Positions 28,511 through 38,225 are shown, counted from the stretch's first letter. The stretch is DNA of 64,000 bases from Sphingobacterium sp. N143 (GCF_030325625.1 NZ_JACAIS010000010.1:124001-188000), one strand, 5' to 3'. Notes: generated by a model not told the origin, from the sequence alone. Translations and numbers: made by a program.

Positions 28511-29395
28511 ATGGAAACAGCTACAAAACACATCAGTATTATAGGACTAGGTCCCATGGGTATTAAAATAGCACAGCTCTATCTACAAAAGGGTTTTCAG
28601 GTCACTGTATTCAATCGAACAATAGCAAAAGCAGACCAGCTGGTCAAAGAAGGGGCTGTCCTTGCAAGATCAATTAAAGAAGCTATTGCAGCTAGCCCAT
28701 TAAGTATAGTTATCGTCCATGATTATGCCATTGCTGGAGAACTTTTTTCGTCTGTTGAGGGCGATAATGTGCTATCCGGTAAGACTATTGTCCAGTTAAC
28801 CACAGGAACCTCCCAGGAAGCACGTCAGAGTGAGCTTTGGTTTACTAGTAAAAATGCCAATTACCTGGATGGTGCAATACAGGTCGCACCCGAACAGATG
28901 TCTCAGCCGGATACCACTATACTGTTCTCCGGCAATAAGACTAAATATTCCGAGGTGGAAGACCAATTGAAGATCTTGGGTGGCAACCTAAAATACCTAG
29001 GCGCTAAGATCGGGGCTGCTGCAGCCTTAGATACTGCTACATTGTCCTATATCTATGGTGCTGCGATAGGTTTTTTTCATGGAGCACTCATTGCAGAATC
29101 AGAGAATTTTGATGTGCGGGAATATGGAAATATTATTGCGGAAATTGCACCGGGAATGGGAGATTTTTTAAAACACGAGGGCGAGGTGATCAGTAGTGGA
29201 GATTTTAAGATCTCACAAAGCCCGCTATCTATTTCTGTGGGGGCAACAGAACGAATTCTTGCCATGGCGATGCTGAGTGGAATAAATAGTGAATTTCCCC
29301 AGTTTGCAGTAAATTGGCTTCAAAAGGCAAAAGCTGCTGGTTATGAAAACGAAGAGTTTGCGGCAATGATCAAAATGCTGAGGCAAAGTAAATAG
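28511..29395 (+). CDS. NAD(P)-dependent oxidoreductase, 6PGDH/imine-reductase type
   Basis: 294 aa from 28511 (METATKHIS), chosen because the Rossmann motif ISIIGLGPMG then lies at the N terminus as in all relatives; the frame is open from 28436. The order is a 6-phosphogluconate-dehydrogenase-like NADPH domain (VTVFNRTIAKADQL), a segment YLDGAIQVAPEQM as in imine reductases and beta-hydroxyacid dehydrogenases, and a helical C-terminal dimerisation domain. The family reduces imines or small hydroxyacids. The neighbouring HxlR gene probably controls it. Confidence 0.84.
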   Translation: METATKHISIIGLGPMGIKIAQLYLQKGFQVTVFNRTIAKADQLVKEGAVLARSIKEAIAASPLSIVIVHDYAIAGELFSSVEGDNVLSGKTIVQLTTGTSQEARQSELWFTSKNANYLDGAIQVAPEQMSQPDTTILFSGNKTKYSEVEDQLKILGGNLKYLGAKIGAAAALDTATLSYIYGAAIGFFHGALIAESENFDVREYGNIIAEIAPGMGDFLKHEGEVISSGDFKISQSPLSISVGATERILAMAMLSGINSEFPQFAVNWLQKAKAAGYENEEFAAMIKMLRQSK

Positions 29396-29515
29396 TAATT
29401 AAACTATTTTTATATCGAGATGTTATATTGGTGAATTATAATCAAGGGAGTTTGACATAATTTTCAACGGAATGATTATGTTCTCTTTTGCAATACCACA
29501 CTAAATTAGGAATGC

Positions 29516-29866
29516 ATGGCAACAAGAAGAATAGTCGTGAATATCCCGACCGAAAATATGCTAGCGGCGGAGTATTTTTATGGAGAAATTTTGGGGTTAC
29601 AACCCCTTATGGATATGACATGGATCCGTACTTATGGAAATGATCATCAAATGCAAGTACAGATAAGTTTTCTCAGTGAAGGAGGAGCTGGGACCCCTGT
29701 TCCTGACATTTCTATTGAGGTTGATGATGTTGATCAAGTATATCAGCAGATGAAAAAAGGAGGATTTAAGATTATCTATGGTCCCAACGACGAATCATGG
29801 GGAGTCAGGAGATTTTTTGTTGAAGATCCCTTTGGAAAGACTGTCAATATTCTTATGCATCGCTGA
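29516..29866 (+). CDS. VOC (glyoxalase/bleomycin resistance) family protein
   Basis: 116 aa, a single two-module betaalphabetabetabeta protein. NIPTENMLAAEYFYGEILGLQ opens the first module; IEVDDVDQVYQQMKKGGFKI and VRRFFVEDPFGKTVNILMH form the second. The closing Asp-Pro-x-Gly-x block is typical. Function within VOC cannot be told. Confidence 0.85.
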   Translation: MATRRIVVNIPTENMLAAEYFYGEILGLQPLMDMTWIRTYGNDHQMQVQISFLSEGGAGTPVPDISIEVDDVDQVYQQMKKGGFKIIYGPNDESWGVRRFFVEDPFGKTVNILMHR

Positions 29867-30074
29867 TGTTGGTCACTGGATCGATATACCAAGAAATCGT
29901 AGGCACATATTACCGCTGTAAATTAAGGCGTATCAGATTTTATAACATGTTTTTACATTGGTCTACCATCACTTGGCAGACTGTTTTTGTTAATATACCT
30001 TAAGGTTTGTTAAATCTTTGTATTGAGGGCCAAAGATTCCTAACTTCAGTTGTTAATGTTATAAACGGAATGCA

Positions 30075-31448
30075 ATGGTTTCTGAATTCATAAAAAATAA
30101 GCACCTGGCCAATCGTGCCGGATTTGGAATTAGCCTTGCACAGGTTGAACAATTTGAACATCAAAGTACGGTGGAGGTCTGGAAAGCATATTCGAGGCCA
30201 CAGCCATTCAAACCTATCGGTTTTGATACTCCCCCTATAGATTTCGAATATGGTGCAGCCGCCAAACTCAATGCTTTAGCGAAAAAGAAAGTACAACAGT
30301 TGAACCGACGGCAGAATATTGAAATCAATCTTAATTTTCTGATGGAAATGGTCCACGCCGAAGATCAGTTAAGGGAGAAAATGGCTTTCTTCTGGCACGG
30401 TCATTTTGCCAGTCGGGTTGCCAATCCTAAGTTTAGCGCACATATACTCAATGCAATTCGCAAAAATGCCTTGGGAAACTTTAAAGATCTGTTGTATGCC
30501 GTATCCAAAGCACCAGCGATGCTCAGTTTTCTCAATAATCAGCAAAATAAAAAGGGCCATCCAAATGAAAATTTTGCACGTGAGGTCATGGAGCTCTTTA
30601 CGATTGGGCGAGGCAAATATACTGAAGTGGATGTACGGGAGGCTGCACGTGCATTTACTGGCTGGTCTTATAATAAAGAAGCTCAATTTGTTGAACGAAA
30701 AAGATTTCATGACCAAGGCCGCAAGACATTTTTAGGAAGAACTGGGCATTTTGACGGTCATGCTATCTTGGATATTATTTTGGAGCAGCCTGCCACAGCA
30801 AAATTTATTACAAACAAATTATACCGTTTTCTCGTCAATGAGCAGGTAGATGATGAAATCGTTGATATGTTGAGTAATGGGTTCTATGAATCAGGCTATG
30901 ACATAGCAAAGTTACTTGATACGATATTTACCTCATCGTGGTTTTATGATCAGAAACATATAGGCCGTAAAATAAAATCGCCGATAGAGCTTATGGTCGG
31001 TATTATGCGTGTTTTGCCTATGAAAATAGAAAATCCTGAAAATTTGATCCTATATCAAAGATTGTTGGGACAGATGTTATTATATCCACCAAATGTTTCG
31101 GGCTGGCCATCAGGAAAAGCCTGGATTGATAGTTCGACACTTCTGCTTCGGATGCAGATCCCACAGATATGGAGCGGTCTGCGGCCCCTCGAATTCGATG
31201 CGCCAAACGACGACGATATTGACATGGGGCTCAAACAAAAAGGACCGTTGGCCAAAGGATTTAAAAATCCTCATATGTCGATCGCATGGGAGCAGGTTGA
31301 AGCCGTATTTGCAGCGCGGGAAACATCAGCCATATTATTGCAGAAAGAACCTACCTTTAATCAACGTGCTTTAGAAAAATATGCTGATGGGAGCGCCAAG
31401 ATGGATATCATTGAGACCATGAGCATTCCTGAATACCAGCTCTGTTAA
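30075..31448 (+). CDS. DUF1800 domain protein
   Basis: 457 aa with no obvious signal peptide. It shows the DUF1800 pattern: HLANRAGFGISLAQVEQF at the N terminus, MAFFWHGHFASR near residue 107, NENFAREVMELFTIGRGKY near 166, and VREAARAFTGW. The family is nearly always encoded just before a DUF1501 gene, as here (17 nt apart). Its biochemical role is not established; association with exported sugar catabolism in Bacteroidota and Planctomycetota is common. Confidence 0.88.
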   Translation: MVSEFIKNKHLANRAGFGISLAQVEQFEHQSTVEVWKAYSRPQPFKPIGFDTPPIDFEYGAAAKLNALAKKKVQQLNRRQNIEINLNFLMEMVHAEDQLREKMAFFWHGHFASRVANPKFSAHILNAIRKNALGNFKDLLYAVSKAPAMLSFLNNQQNKKGHPNENFAREVMELFTIGRGKYTEVDVREAARAFTGWSYNKEAQFVERKRFHDQGRKTFLGRTGHFDGHAILDIILEQPATAKFITNKLYRFLVNEQVDDEIVDMLSNGFYESGYDIAKLLDTIFTSSWFYDQKHIGRKIKSPIELMVGIMRVLPMKIENPENLILYQRLLGQMLLYPPNVSGWPSGKAWIDSSTLLLRMQIPQIWSGLRPLEFDAPNDDDIDMGLKQKGPLAKGFKNPHMSIAWEQVEAVFAARETSAILLQKEPTFNQRALEKYADGSAKMDIIETMSIPEYQLC

Positions 31449-31465
31449 CCTTTAAGCTAAAGACC

Positions 31466-32653
31466 ATGATTATCAAAAGACGCGAATTTCTTAAAGTAGG
31501 TTCATTAGCAACAGCATCTATGCTGCTCCCCAATTTTCTAAAAGCAATGGCTTTACCGGGTGCATTGGAACCTGAAAAGAAGATCCTGGTGGTCCTTCAG
31601 CTCAGTGGCGGGAATGATGGACTCAATACGATCGTCCCCATGGGCAATGATATCTACTTTCGGGAACGGCAGACTATCGCCGTCAATAATGCACTCAGGC
31701 TTACGGATGATGCTGGTATCAATCCTGCTTTACCTTTTTTTAAAGAACTGTTTGACCAAGGTGAGATGGCTGTGCTGAATAATGTCGGTTATCCCAATCC
31801 CGATAAGTCACATTTTCGAAGCATGGATATCTGGCACAGTGCTAGCCGTAGTGACGAATATCTAGAACATGGGTGGATTGGGCGGTATCTGGATGAAGCG
31901 TGTTATGATTGTGCGCATCCTACTCAGGCTTTGGAAATCAATGATATGCTTAGCCTCGCTCTGAAAGGTGAACGAAACAAAGCTTTCGCCTTTAAAGACC
32001 CGAAAAAACTTTATCAAACGAGTCGCGAGGAATATTTCAAATCAATTTATGAACATCATCAACATGATGATGAAACGGTAAGCTATCTTTATCAGACTCT
32101 GGGGGCAACGATTAACAATGCTGACTATATTTTTGAAAAAAGTCGAGCAAAGATGACGGCTACAACATATCCCAATTCTGCTTTGGGTAAAGATTTTAAG
32201 ACCATTGCATCATTGATCAAGTCCGATATCAATACACAAGTATACTATCTTCAGATTGGTAGTTTTGATACCCATATCAATCAACGACAACGACAGGAAA
32301 ATTTGTTTCATACAATTAATGATGCGGTGAAATCCTTTGTGCATGACCTAAAGAAAAATGGACTTTTCGAACATGTTATGTTGATGACCTTTTCCGAATT
32401 TGGGCGGAGGGTATCGCAGAATGCAAGCCATGGCACAGATCATGGTACTGCAAACCAGCTTTTTTTTCTATCAGGGGGACTGAAACAGAAAGGCTTGCTC
32501 AATTCACTTCCCGACCTCCAGAATCTGGATGAAGGTGATCTGATTTATGCTGAAGACTTCCGAAAAGTCTATGCTACGGTACTTAAAAACTGGCTAAAGG
32601 CAGACTCATCCAAAATATTAGGTTGGAAAAATGGATTATATGATTTTGTCTGA
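31466..32653 (+). CDS. DUF1501 domain protein with Tat signal
   Basis: 395 aa. The start KRREFLKVGSLATASML is a Tat-type signal, so the folded protein is exported. The DUF1501 body is sulfatase/alkaline-phosphatase-like: VLQLSGGNDGLNTIVP, SHFRSMDIWHSA, IGSFDTHINQRQRQENL, MTFSEFGRRVSQNASHGTDHGTA (split here at the key His/Asp residues). It forms a two-gene operon with the DUF1800 gene. Confidence 0.9.
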   Translation: MIIKRREFLKVGSLATASMLLPNFLKAMALPGALEPEKKILVVLQLSGGNDGLNTIVPMGNDIYFRERQTIAVNNALRLTDDAGINPALPFFKELFDQGEMAVLNNVGYPNPDKSHFRSMDIWHSASRSDEYLEHGWIGRYLDEACYDCAHPTQALEINDMLSLALKGERNKAFAFKDPKKLYQTSREEYFKSIYEHHQHDDETVSYLYQTLGATINNADYIFEKSRAKMTATTYPNSALGKDFKTIASLIKSDINTQVYYLQIGSFDTHINQRQRQENLFHTINDAVKSFVHDLKKNGLFEHVMLMTFSEFGRRVSQNASHGTDHGTANQLFFLSGGLKQKGLLNSLPDLQNLDEGDLIYAEDFRKVYATVLKNWLKADSSKILGWKNGLYDFV

Positions 32654-32801
32654 GCCAAATCAATCTGGAATTTTTACCTATTATAATTTCCCTCCAGTTA
32701 TTAGAGAGGACAGATTTTTTACATTATTCAGCATACAGGTTGTATGTATGTGAAAACAAAATGTCGAAAATATTCTTTATTAACTAGATAAACTTAAAAC
32801 C

Positions 32802-34166
32802 ATGAACAATTCGCGGAGAGATTTTATAAAAAAAGCAAGTTTGCTCGGTACAAGTATGTATGTCGGGGCCAATGCATTCAGTGCTGCTAGTTATCGGAGA
32901 ATCATTGGTGCAAATGACCGTATAAATATTGGGGTGATTGGGTTCTCAGACCGTCATAAAGGTGCCCATGCACCATCCTTTCTCGCCGCTTATAAAGAAT
33001 TGAATTTTGATATTATCGCGGTGAGTGATATTTGGAAATTGCGTCGTGAAGAGGGTGCAAATTTTTGGAAACAGCAGCTTGCGCATGATATTAAGCCATG
33101 TGTGAACAATGAAGAATTGTATGCCATGAAAGATGTTGATGCTGTCTTTGTTTCCACTGCCGATTTTCAGCACGCCATGCATGCCATAGAAGCTGTTCGC
33201 GCGGGAAAGGATGCTTATGTAGAAAAGCCGCTTGCCGAGACCATGGAAGATGCACGTGCGGTATTAAAGGCTGTCGCTGATAGTAAAAAGATTGTCCAAA
33301 TTGGCTCACAGCGTCGGAGTGGTATCAATTATTTTGCGGCCAATGATTTTATCAAAAGTGGAAAATTTGGTGATATCGTCATGGTAGAACTTACCTGGAA
33401 CGTAAATCAGCCTGGAAGATGGCGGAGGCCTGAGTTAGTCGCCAGGTTAAGAGAAGAAGATACTGATTGGAAACGTTTTTTGCTCAACAGGCCCTATGAA
33501 CCGTTCAATCCAAGGCATTATTTAGAATATCGCCTATTTTGGCCCTATTCATCGGGTATACCTGGTCAGTGGTTATGTCATCAGATTGATACTGTGCATT
33601 GGTTTACCGGACTTTCACACCCCCGGAGTGTAGCGGTTAATGGGGGCAACTATGTTTGGAAAGATGGTCGGGAGAATGCTGATACTTTTACAGCTGTTTT
33701 TGATTATGGGCCATTTGATGATCTGACCAAAGGATTTCAGGTCCTCTTTAAATCGAGACAGACAAATTCGGGTGTATTGAACGGGGAAGAAGTAAAGGAA
33801 ATCTATTACAGCAATGGTGGAACTCTTAACTTAGATACCAATAAGATTACCGCTGTTGGTGGTCTCACAGAGCAGTATGCCAGCGTCATGGGAATGCAGG
33901 CGAATTTGCTGCCAGAAATGAGTTTAAGTGACGTACGTGTTGGCACAGCTGCCAATACGGGAGGTGATCCTGTTACCATGGCCCATGTACGCAATTGGAT
34001 GGAATGTGTCCGTCACCGCAGGGAACCCAATGCGCCCGTTATAGCAGGCTACAACCATTCGATCGCTGTTATGATGGCCAATGCTGCCTACCGTACTGGT
34101 GAGAAGGTCACGTTCGATGATCAAAAGCAAGAGGTAATTGCCGGTGGAAAAGTATTTAAATATTAA
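32802..34166 (+). CDS. Gfo/Idh/MocA family oxidoreductase with Tat signal
   Basis: 454 aa. It begins with a Tat-like signal (NSRRDFIKKASLLGTS), then a Rossmann domain (NIGVIGFSDRHKGAH), VSTADFQHAMHAIEAVRAG, YVEKPLAETMEDAR with the catalytic EKP Lys, and QIGSQRRSG. The C-terminal alpha/beta domain carries the substrate site (QWLCHQIDTVHWFTG). It is an NAD(P)-dependent, probably periplasmic, sugar or cyclitol dehydrogenase. It is followed 19 nt later by the PmoA-like gene and likely forms one unit with it. Confidence 0.9.
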   Translation: MNNSRRDFIKKASLLGTSMYVGANAFSAASYRRIIGANDRINIGVIGFSDRHKGAHAPSFLAAYKELNFDIIAVSDIWKLRREEGANFWKQQLAHDIKPCVNNEELYAMKDVDAVFVSTADFQHAMHAIEAVRAGKDAYVEKPLAETMEDARAVLKAVADSKKIVQIGSQRRSGINYFAANDFIKSGKFGDIVMVELTWNVNQPGRWRRPELVARLREEDTDWKRFLLNRPYEPFNPRHYLEYRLFWPYSSGIPGQWLCHQIDTVHWFTGLSHPRSVAVNGGNYVWKDGRENADTFTAVFDYGPFDDLTKGFQVLFKSRQTNSGVLNGEEVKEIYYSNGGTLNLDTNKITAVGGLTEQYASVMGMQANLLPEMSLSDVRVGTAANTGGDPVTMAHVRNWMECVRHRREPNAPVIAGYNHSIAVMMANAAYRTGEKVTFDDQKQEVIAGGKVFKY

Positions 34167-34185
34167 CCCAAGCCCAAATATTAAT

Positions 34186-35244
34186 ATGAAAAAAATACTA
34201 TTATTTATATCCATTTTTGGAACACTAATTTCCCTGGCCTATGCCCAGAAAAAGCAAGCTATAAGTGTTTTGCAAGACCAGGTACATCAGGAAGTTGTTG
34301 TCCAGGTTGATGGCTTGCCTTTTACTGCATTTATTTATTCCAAAAATCTAGAGAAACCAACGCTGTTCCCTATCATCGCTGCAAATGGTGAAACTATTAC
34401 TCGTGGATTCCCCCTTGCTCCGCGGGCTAAGGAACCCACAGACCATCCGCATCATATTGGCTTATGGATGAATTATGAAAGTGTGAATGATCTTGACTTT
34501 TGGAACAATTCATCAGTCATTGCCCCAGCTAAAAAGAGTAAATATGGCTGGATCAAAACCACAGCCATAACCGAAACTAAGAGTGGGGAAACGGGTGTGA
34601 TCAAATATACTGCCGATTGGAGTGATATTCGGCAGCATGTCATATTGAAAGAACATAGCACACTGGAGTTTGCCGCCACAGCAGCTTATCGGATTATTGA
34701 CCGTACTACTACACTTACTGCTGCTGAACCTGTTTCTTTTACCGATGTCAAGGACGGTCTTCTTGGTCTGCGTGTTGCACATGAACTCGAACTGCCGAGC
34801 AAAGAAGAACGGAAGTTTACGGATGCCCACGGAGAGGTGACAACGGTAAAGGGCAATGACGATCAAACTGTTACAGGGAATTATCTGACCAGCGAAAATA
34901 AACAGGGTGACAGCGTGTGGGGTACACGGGGCAAATGGTGTATGCTCTATGGTCAGAAAGGAAAAGATACGATGAGTATTGTCATGATAGATCACCCCGA
35001 CAATATTGGTTATCCGACCTATTGGCACGCACGTGGCTATGGCCTGTTTGCTGCTAACCCACTTGGACAGAAAGTGTTCAGTAATGGGGCTGAGGCACTG
35101 AATCTGCAATTAGAAACAGGTAAGTCTATTACGTTCCGATACCGTGTGGTGATCGCATCGGGGAAGGAGCGACTGTCTAACAATGAGATCAATAAATTAA
35201 CGCATGCATTTGCCGCATCCGAAGGTGTAGCTAAAAAAAGATAA
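34186..35244 (+). CDS. PmoA-like family protein (DUF6807), exported
   Basis: 352 aa from 34186, where a signal peptide (ISLAYAQ) begins; the frame is open from 34138 inside the preceding gene. The PmoA-like pattern is present: TRGFPLAPRAKEPTDHPHH (broken off before the rest), LWMNYESVNDLDFW, and GKWCMLYGQKGKDTMSIVM with DHPDNIGYPTYWHARGYGL. Despite the name, these are not methane monooxygenase subunits. They are beta-sandwich proteins encoded with Gfo/Idh/MocA enzymes in sugar-use clusters. Confidence 0.85.
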   Translation: MKKILLFISIFGTLISLAYAQKKQAISVLQDQVHQEVVVQVDGLPFTAFIYSKNLEKPTLFPIIAANGETITRGFPLAPRAKEPTDHPHHIGLWMNYESVNDLDFWNNSSVIAPAKKSKYGWIKTTAITETKSGETGVIKYTADWSDIRQHVILKEHSTLEFAATAAYRIIDRTTTLTAAEPVSFTDVKDGLLGLRVAHELELPSKEERKFTDAHGEVTTVKGNDDQTVTGNYLTSENKQGDSVWGTRGKWCMLYGQKGKDTMSIVMIDHPDNIGYPTYWHARGYGLFAANPLGQKVFSNGAEALNLQLETGKSITFRYRVVIASGKERLSNNEINKLTHAFAASEGVAKKR

Positions 35245-35268
35245 AGCTTTAAGACATAAAATTGTTGT

Positions 35269-36486
35269 CTATAATTTTTTTATGAGTGTCATTCCGAAGC
35301 CTGGGGTAGAAGGAGGGATCAGTTTTCCGTCTTTGATCCTATAGCTCGATAAGTCAACATCCGCTGAGGTGCTTGTTACCCCCTCTATGGTTACGGTATT
35401 TCCGAGCCCGCCAGCTAAGTGGGCAGTATAATAGCTCTTGAGCTGAGAACCCCATGCATGTGGGGATGCCTTTGCACCCAGCTTTTTCAATTCGGGCATT
35501 AACTTTCTCCAATTGGTGAAGCCTAGCCCTTCAATGTCGGTTAAATGTACATCCAGCAGCTTTTTACTAAATAATTCTTTCAACAGTGCTGGATTTGGGT
35601 CGGCCTCACCATCGGCTAGCAAAGTGCTTCTGCCTTCCCCTTGCATATAGCTTCTTAATTTTTGATAATCGGCGACCGTCTCATGAAAAGGTTCTTCAAT
35701 CCAAAAAAGATCTACCGAATGGATCCCTTTGAGATACTGGATAAACTGATCTACAGAAAAACCATTGTTACCATCCACTAGTATACCGCAATCGGGAAAG
35801 GCCGCTGCAACAGCCTTCGTAACGTCTATGTCTCGTTGTAATCCTTCTTTGGATGACATCCATTTATGACCACGGCCTATTTTCAGCTTGAACTGTCTAT
35901 AACCTAACTTATAATCATCATGGCATTCTTCCAGAATACGGTCAATCCCGGCTGGTTTATCAGTAGGTTCCAAATCATCAAAATAGATCATGCCACTATA
36001 GTAATCTGTAATGAATGGTTTTTTTTTGCCCAGCAGTGCATATACAGGTTTCTGTAATATTACACCTGCGAGATCATGAAGCGCAATATCAAAAGCAATA
36101 TGTCTGTCATCTAATGTGCCGATTCGACAAGCGAAAAGCTCAGATACCTTTTTGCCTATCAGGGTGTTTGCAACCTGCTCAGCATCCCTTTTGGATCCAC
36201 GGAGTGATGCCCATCCCATTGCACCTTTATCTGTCTTGATATAACATATTTCCACTTCAGGTCCATGCCCATGGAGGTCAAGTCGAGCATTTTTTCCCAC
36301 TAAACGAGGGTACTTCAATTTGACGGACGAGAAATTGACCTGCTGTATGCGGTGGTACGACAGTTCGTTATCATCGTTATTCTTGTCCAAAAAATCCACT
36401 ATCGACATTCCATATCCAGGTCCACTGTAGCATGTGGCAGATACAATACCCAGGTTAAGTGCCTGCAAAAAAGTTCTTCTTCTCAT
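35269..36486 (-). CDS. Enolase-superfamily enzyme (mandelate racemase/muconate lactonizing type), exported
   Basis: 405 aa. It starts with a Tat-like signal (MRRRTFLQALNLG). The capping domain is followed by a TIM barrel with the acid-base pair in FKLKIGRGH (KxK). Metal ligands are Asp in VDGNNG, Glu in WIEEPF and Glu in ADGEAD; the catalytic His is in SPHAWGS. The KxK plus His set is typical of racemases or sugar-acid dehydratases of the mandelate racemase group. Export is unusual for this superfamily. It is convergent with the PmoA-like gene, only 24 nt apart. Confidence 0.88.
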   Translation of the reverse strand: MRRRTFLQALNLGIVSATCYSGPGYGMSIVDFLDKNNDDNELSYHRIQQVNFSSVKLKYPRLVGKNARLDLHGHGPEVEICYIKTDKGAMGWASLRGSKRDAEQVANTLIGKKVSELFACRIGTLDDRHIAFDIALHDLAGVILQKPVYALLGKKKPFITDYYSGMIYFDDLEPTDKPAGIDRILEECHDDYKLGYRQFKLKIGRGHKWMSSKEGLQRDIDVTKAVAAAFPDCGILVDGNNGFSVDQFIQYLKGIHSVDLFWIEEPFHETVADYQKLRSYMQGEGRSTLLADGEADPNPALLKELFSKKLLDVHLTDIEGLGFTNWRKLMPELKKLGAKASPHAWGSQLKSYYTAHLAGGLGNTVTIEGVTSTSADVDLSSYRIKDGKLIPPSTPGFGMTLIKKL

Positions 36487-36786
36487 ATTAAGTTTATCTT
36501 TTTGGTCATCAACCGAATAGTTAATTATCTATCTATTCTACATTTCCCGATTGAAATACATTTTGTACATATTCTGAAGGGGAGAGCAATTCTTTTAAAG
36601 AATATGTACAAATTACGGAGATTTATAAATCATGAGATGTCAGTTTGTATCATTTGATATGCAAATCGTATCAAAATTCATAAACCTAAATTGTGAATAC
36701 GCTATCGGTTTTTTTATTTGCAGGCCAGTGATTTAAGAAGTTCGATAGATTAGCTCCAGAACTTATTTTCAATTATTTCATTGCCA
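36487..36786. promoter_or_regulatory. Dyad-rich control region upstream of the enolase-superfamily gene
   Basis: 300 nt without a gene, but with several repeats. A 14-bp perfect inverted repeat has arms TTTGTACATATTCT (36562-36575) and its complement (36599-36612), 23 bp apart. Each arm holds TGTACA, and the two copies are 41 bp apart. Further right, TATCA-TT-TGATA lies at 36648-36659, and TTTGATA/TATCAAA at 36653-36659 and 36669-36675. Probably regulator sites. Confidence 0.45.
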
Positions 36787-37076
36787 TCATTGCATAAACT
36801 TAAATGAGGAGCTAATTTTCAATGTCATGTTTCCAAATCTTAATTTTCTTTCTTCGTTAATACTCGATTTATCAAAAGCGAGATACCCTGTTTTATAGTA
36901 TTTAAAAATTGATCCAAAGTCGTTATCCATGATTCTGAATTTTTTCTCTCCTTGTAAGTAGGTAAGTTGAATATAAAAACTATCTTTTTCTGACAACGTA
37001 TCAAATGTTGGAATAAAGGTGTGTTTTCATTGGTATCTTCAAGTATCAGGTTGGTTGTTTTGGTGAAACTGTAATT
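36787..37076 (-). pseudogene. Possible decayed gene fragment
   Basis: A 79-codon open frame ends at 36787 (residues such as KKFRIMDNDFGSIFKYYKTG). It has no ATG start in a good position. A second stretch (NYSFTKTTNLILEDTNENT) in a neighbouring frame immediately upstream would join it after a one-base shift. The composition looks protein-like but matches no family I know. It may be the tail of a lost gene, or chance. Confidence 0.28.
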
Positions 37077-37146
37077 TTTCCCTCATTTATTCCTCATAAA
37101 GTATTATCTTTTTATAATTTTAGAATTTAGAAAATAAGGAATAGAA

Positions 37147-38115
37147 ATGTCATTAATAGATTTATCAAAACGCGTAGCCTTGGGAATAGACATTGGCGGT
37201 ACCAATACGAAATTTGGGGTGGTCAATCATCGAGGAGAAGTACTTGAAAAAGGAAGCTTAAAAACAGATGAGTACGCGAGTGTTGAAGAGTTTATCGACG
37301 CTTTATATGAGAAAGCGTACCCCTTAATCGAAATGTTTGGCGGTGAGAAAAGCTTTGATGGAATTGGTGTTGGTGCGCCTGATGCGAATTATTATACGGG
37401 GACAATAGATCATGCCCCCAATCTTCCCTGGAAAGGGGTGATTCGATTCAGTGATCTAATGACTGCAAAGTTCAATATTCCCTGCACCATTACCAATGAT
37501 GCAAATGCCGCAGCATATGGTGAAATGCTTTTTGGAGCTGCTCGGGGGATGAAAGATTTTATCATGATCACCCTAGGGACAGGAGTAGGAAGCGGTATTG
37601 TTGCTGGCGGAAAGCTTATATATGGACACGATGGATTTGCTGGGGAATTAGGGCATACAATTGTCAAGCCAGGAGGAAGAAAGCACTGGAGCACCGGTTC
37701 TGAAGGAAGTCTGGAGGCGTATGCTTCTGCAACTGGTATCACGATTACAGCCAAAAAAATGAGGGCCGAATTTCCAGAATCGATGCTCAATCAGTTTCCT
37801 GAAGATGCCATCAATTCTAAAACCGTTCATGAATGTGCGCTAAAAGGGGATGCAATTGCTATTGAAGTATTCCGGTATACGGGACAAAAGCTAGGTGAGG
37901 CCTTAGCAAATTTTGTGATGTTTTCCTCCCCTGAAGCTATTCTGTTGTTTGGTGGGGTCATTAAGGCTGGAGACTTTATTTTAAAACCTGCAAAATTGCA
38001 TATGGAAAGAAATCTTTTTCCACTGTTTAGGAACAAAGTGAAATTGGTTTTCAGTGAGCTTGACGAAGCCGATGCTGCTATTCTGGGAGCGAGTGCTTTG
38101 GTTTGGGAAAAGTAA
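37147..38115 (+). CDS. ROK family sugar kinase (glucokinase-like) lacking the zinc cysteines
   Basis: 322 aa, cytosolic. The ATP-binding start is LGIDIGGTNTKFGVV. The sugar site shows NDANAAAYGEMLFGAA (catalytic Asp) and GTGVGSGIV. Then GELGHTIVKPGG appears, where ROK kinases normally continue with a CxCGxxGCxE zinc motif. Here the stretch reads RKHWSTGSEGSLEAYAS: all three cysteines are gone, but the Glu and the following helix remain. Probably a hexokinase-type enzyme for glucose or a related sugar, possibly with a zinc-free fold at this site. Confidence 0.88.
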   Translation: MSLIDLSKRVALGIDIGGTNTKFGVVNHRGEVLEKGSLKTDEYASVEEFIDALYEKAYPLIEMFGGEKSFDGIGVGAPDANYYTGTIDHAPNLPWKGVIRFSDLMTAKFNIPCTITNDANAAAYGEMLFGAARGMKDFIMITLGTGVGSGIVAGGKLIYGHDGFAGELGHTIVKPGGRKHWSTGSEGSLEAYASATGITITAKKMRAEFPESMLNQFPEDAINSKTVHECALKGDAIAIEVFRYTGQKLGEALANFVMFSSPEAILLFGGVIKAGDFILKPAKLHMERNLFPLFRNKVKLVFSELDEADAAILGASALVWEK

Positions 38116-38198
38116 CCTCATCCCACGGAGTAGCTGAATGATTTTTAGCAAATGAAGTTTTGCTTTAATATTTAATAGCAACTATTTTTTCTTATAAA

Positions 38199-38225
38199 AA
38201 GTCGCTTGAACATCTCAAGCGACTT
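38199..38225. terminator. Bidirectional hairpin terminator
   Basis: 11-bp perfect stem AAGTCGCTTGA / TCAAGCGACTT with a 5-nt loop. An A run on the left and a T-rich stretch on the right serve the two convergent genes. Confidence 0.8.
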
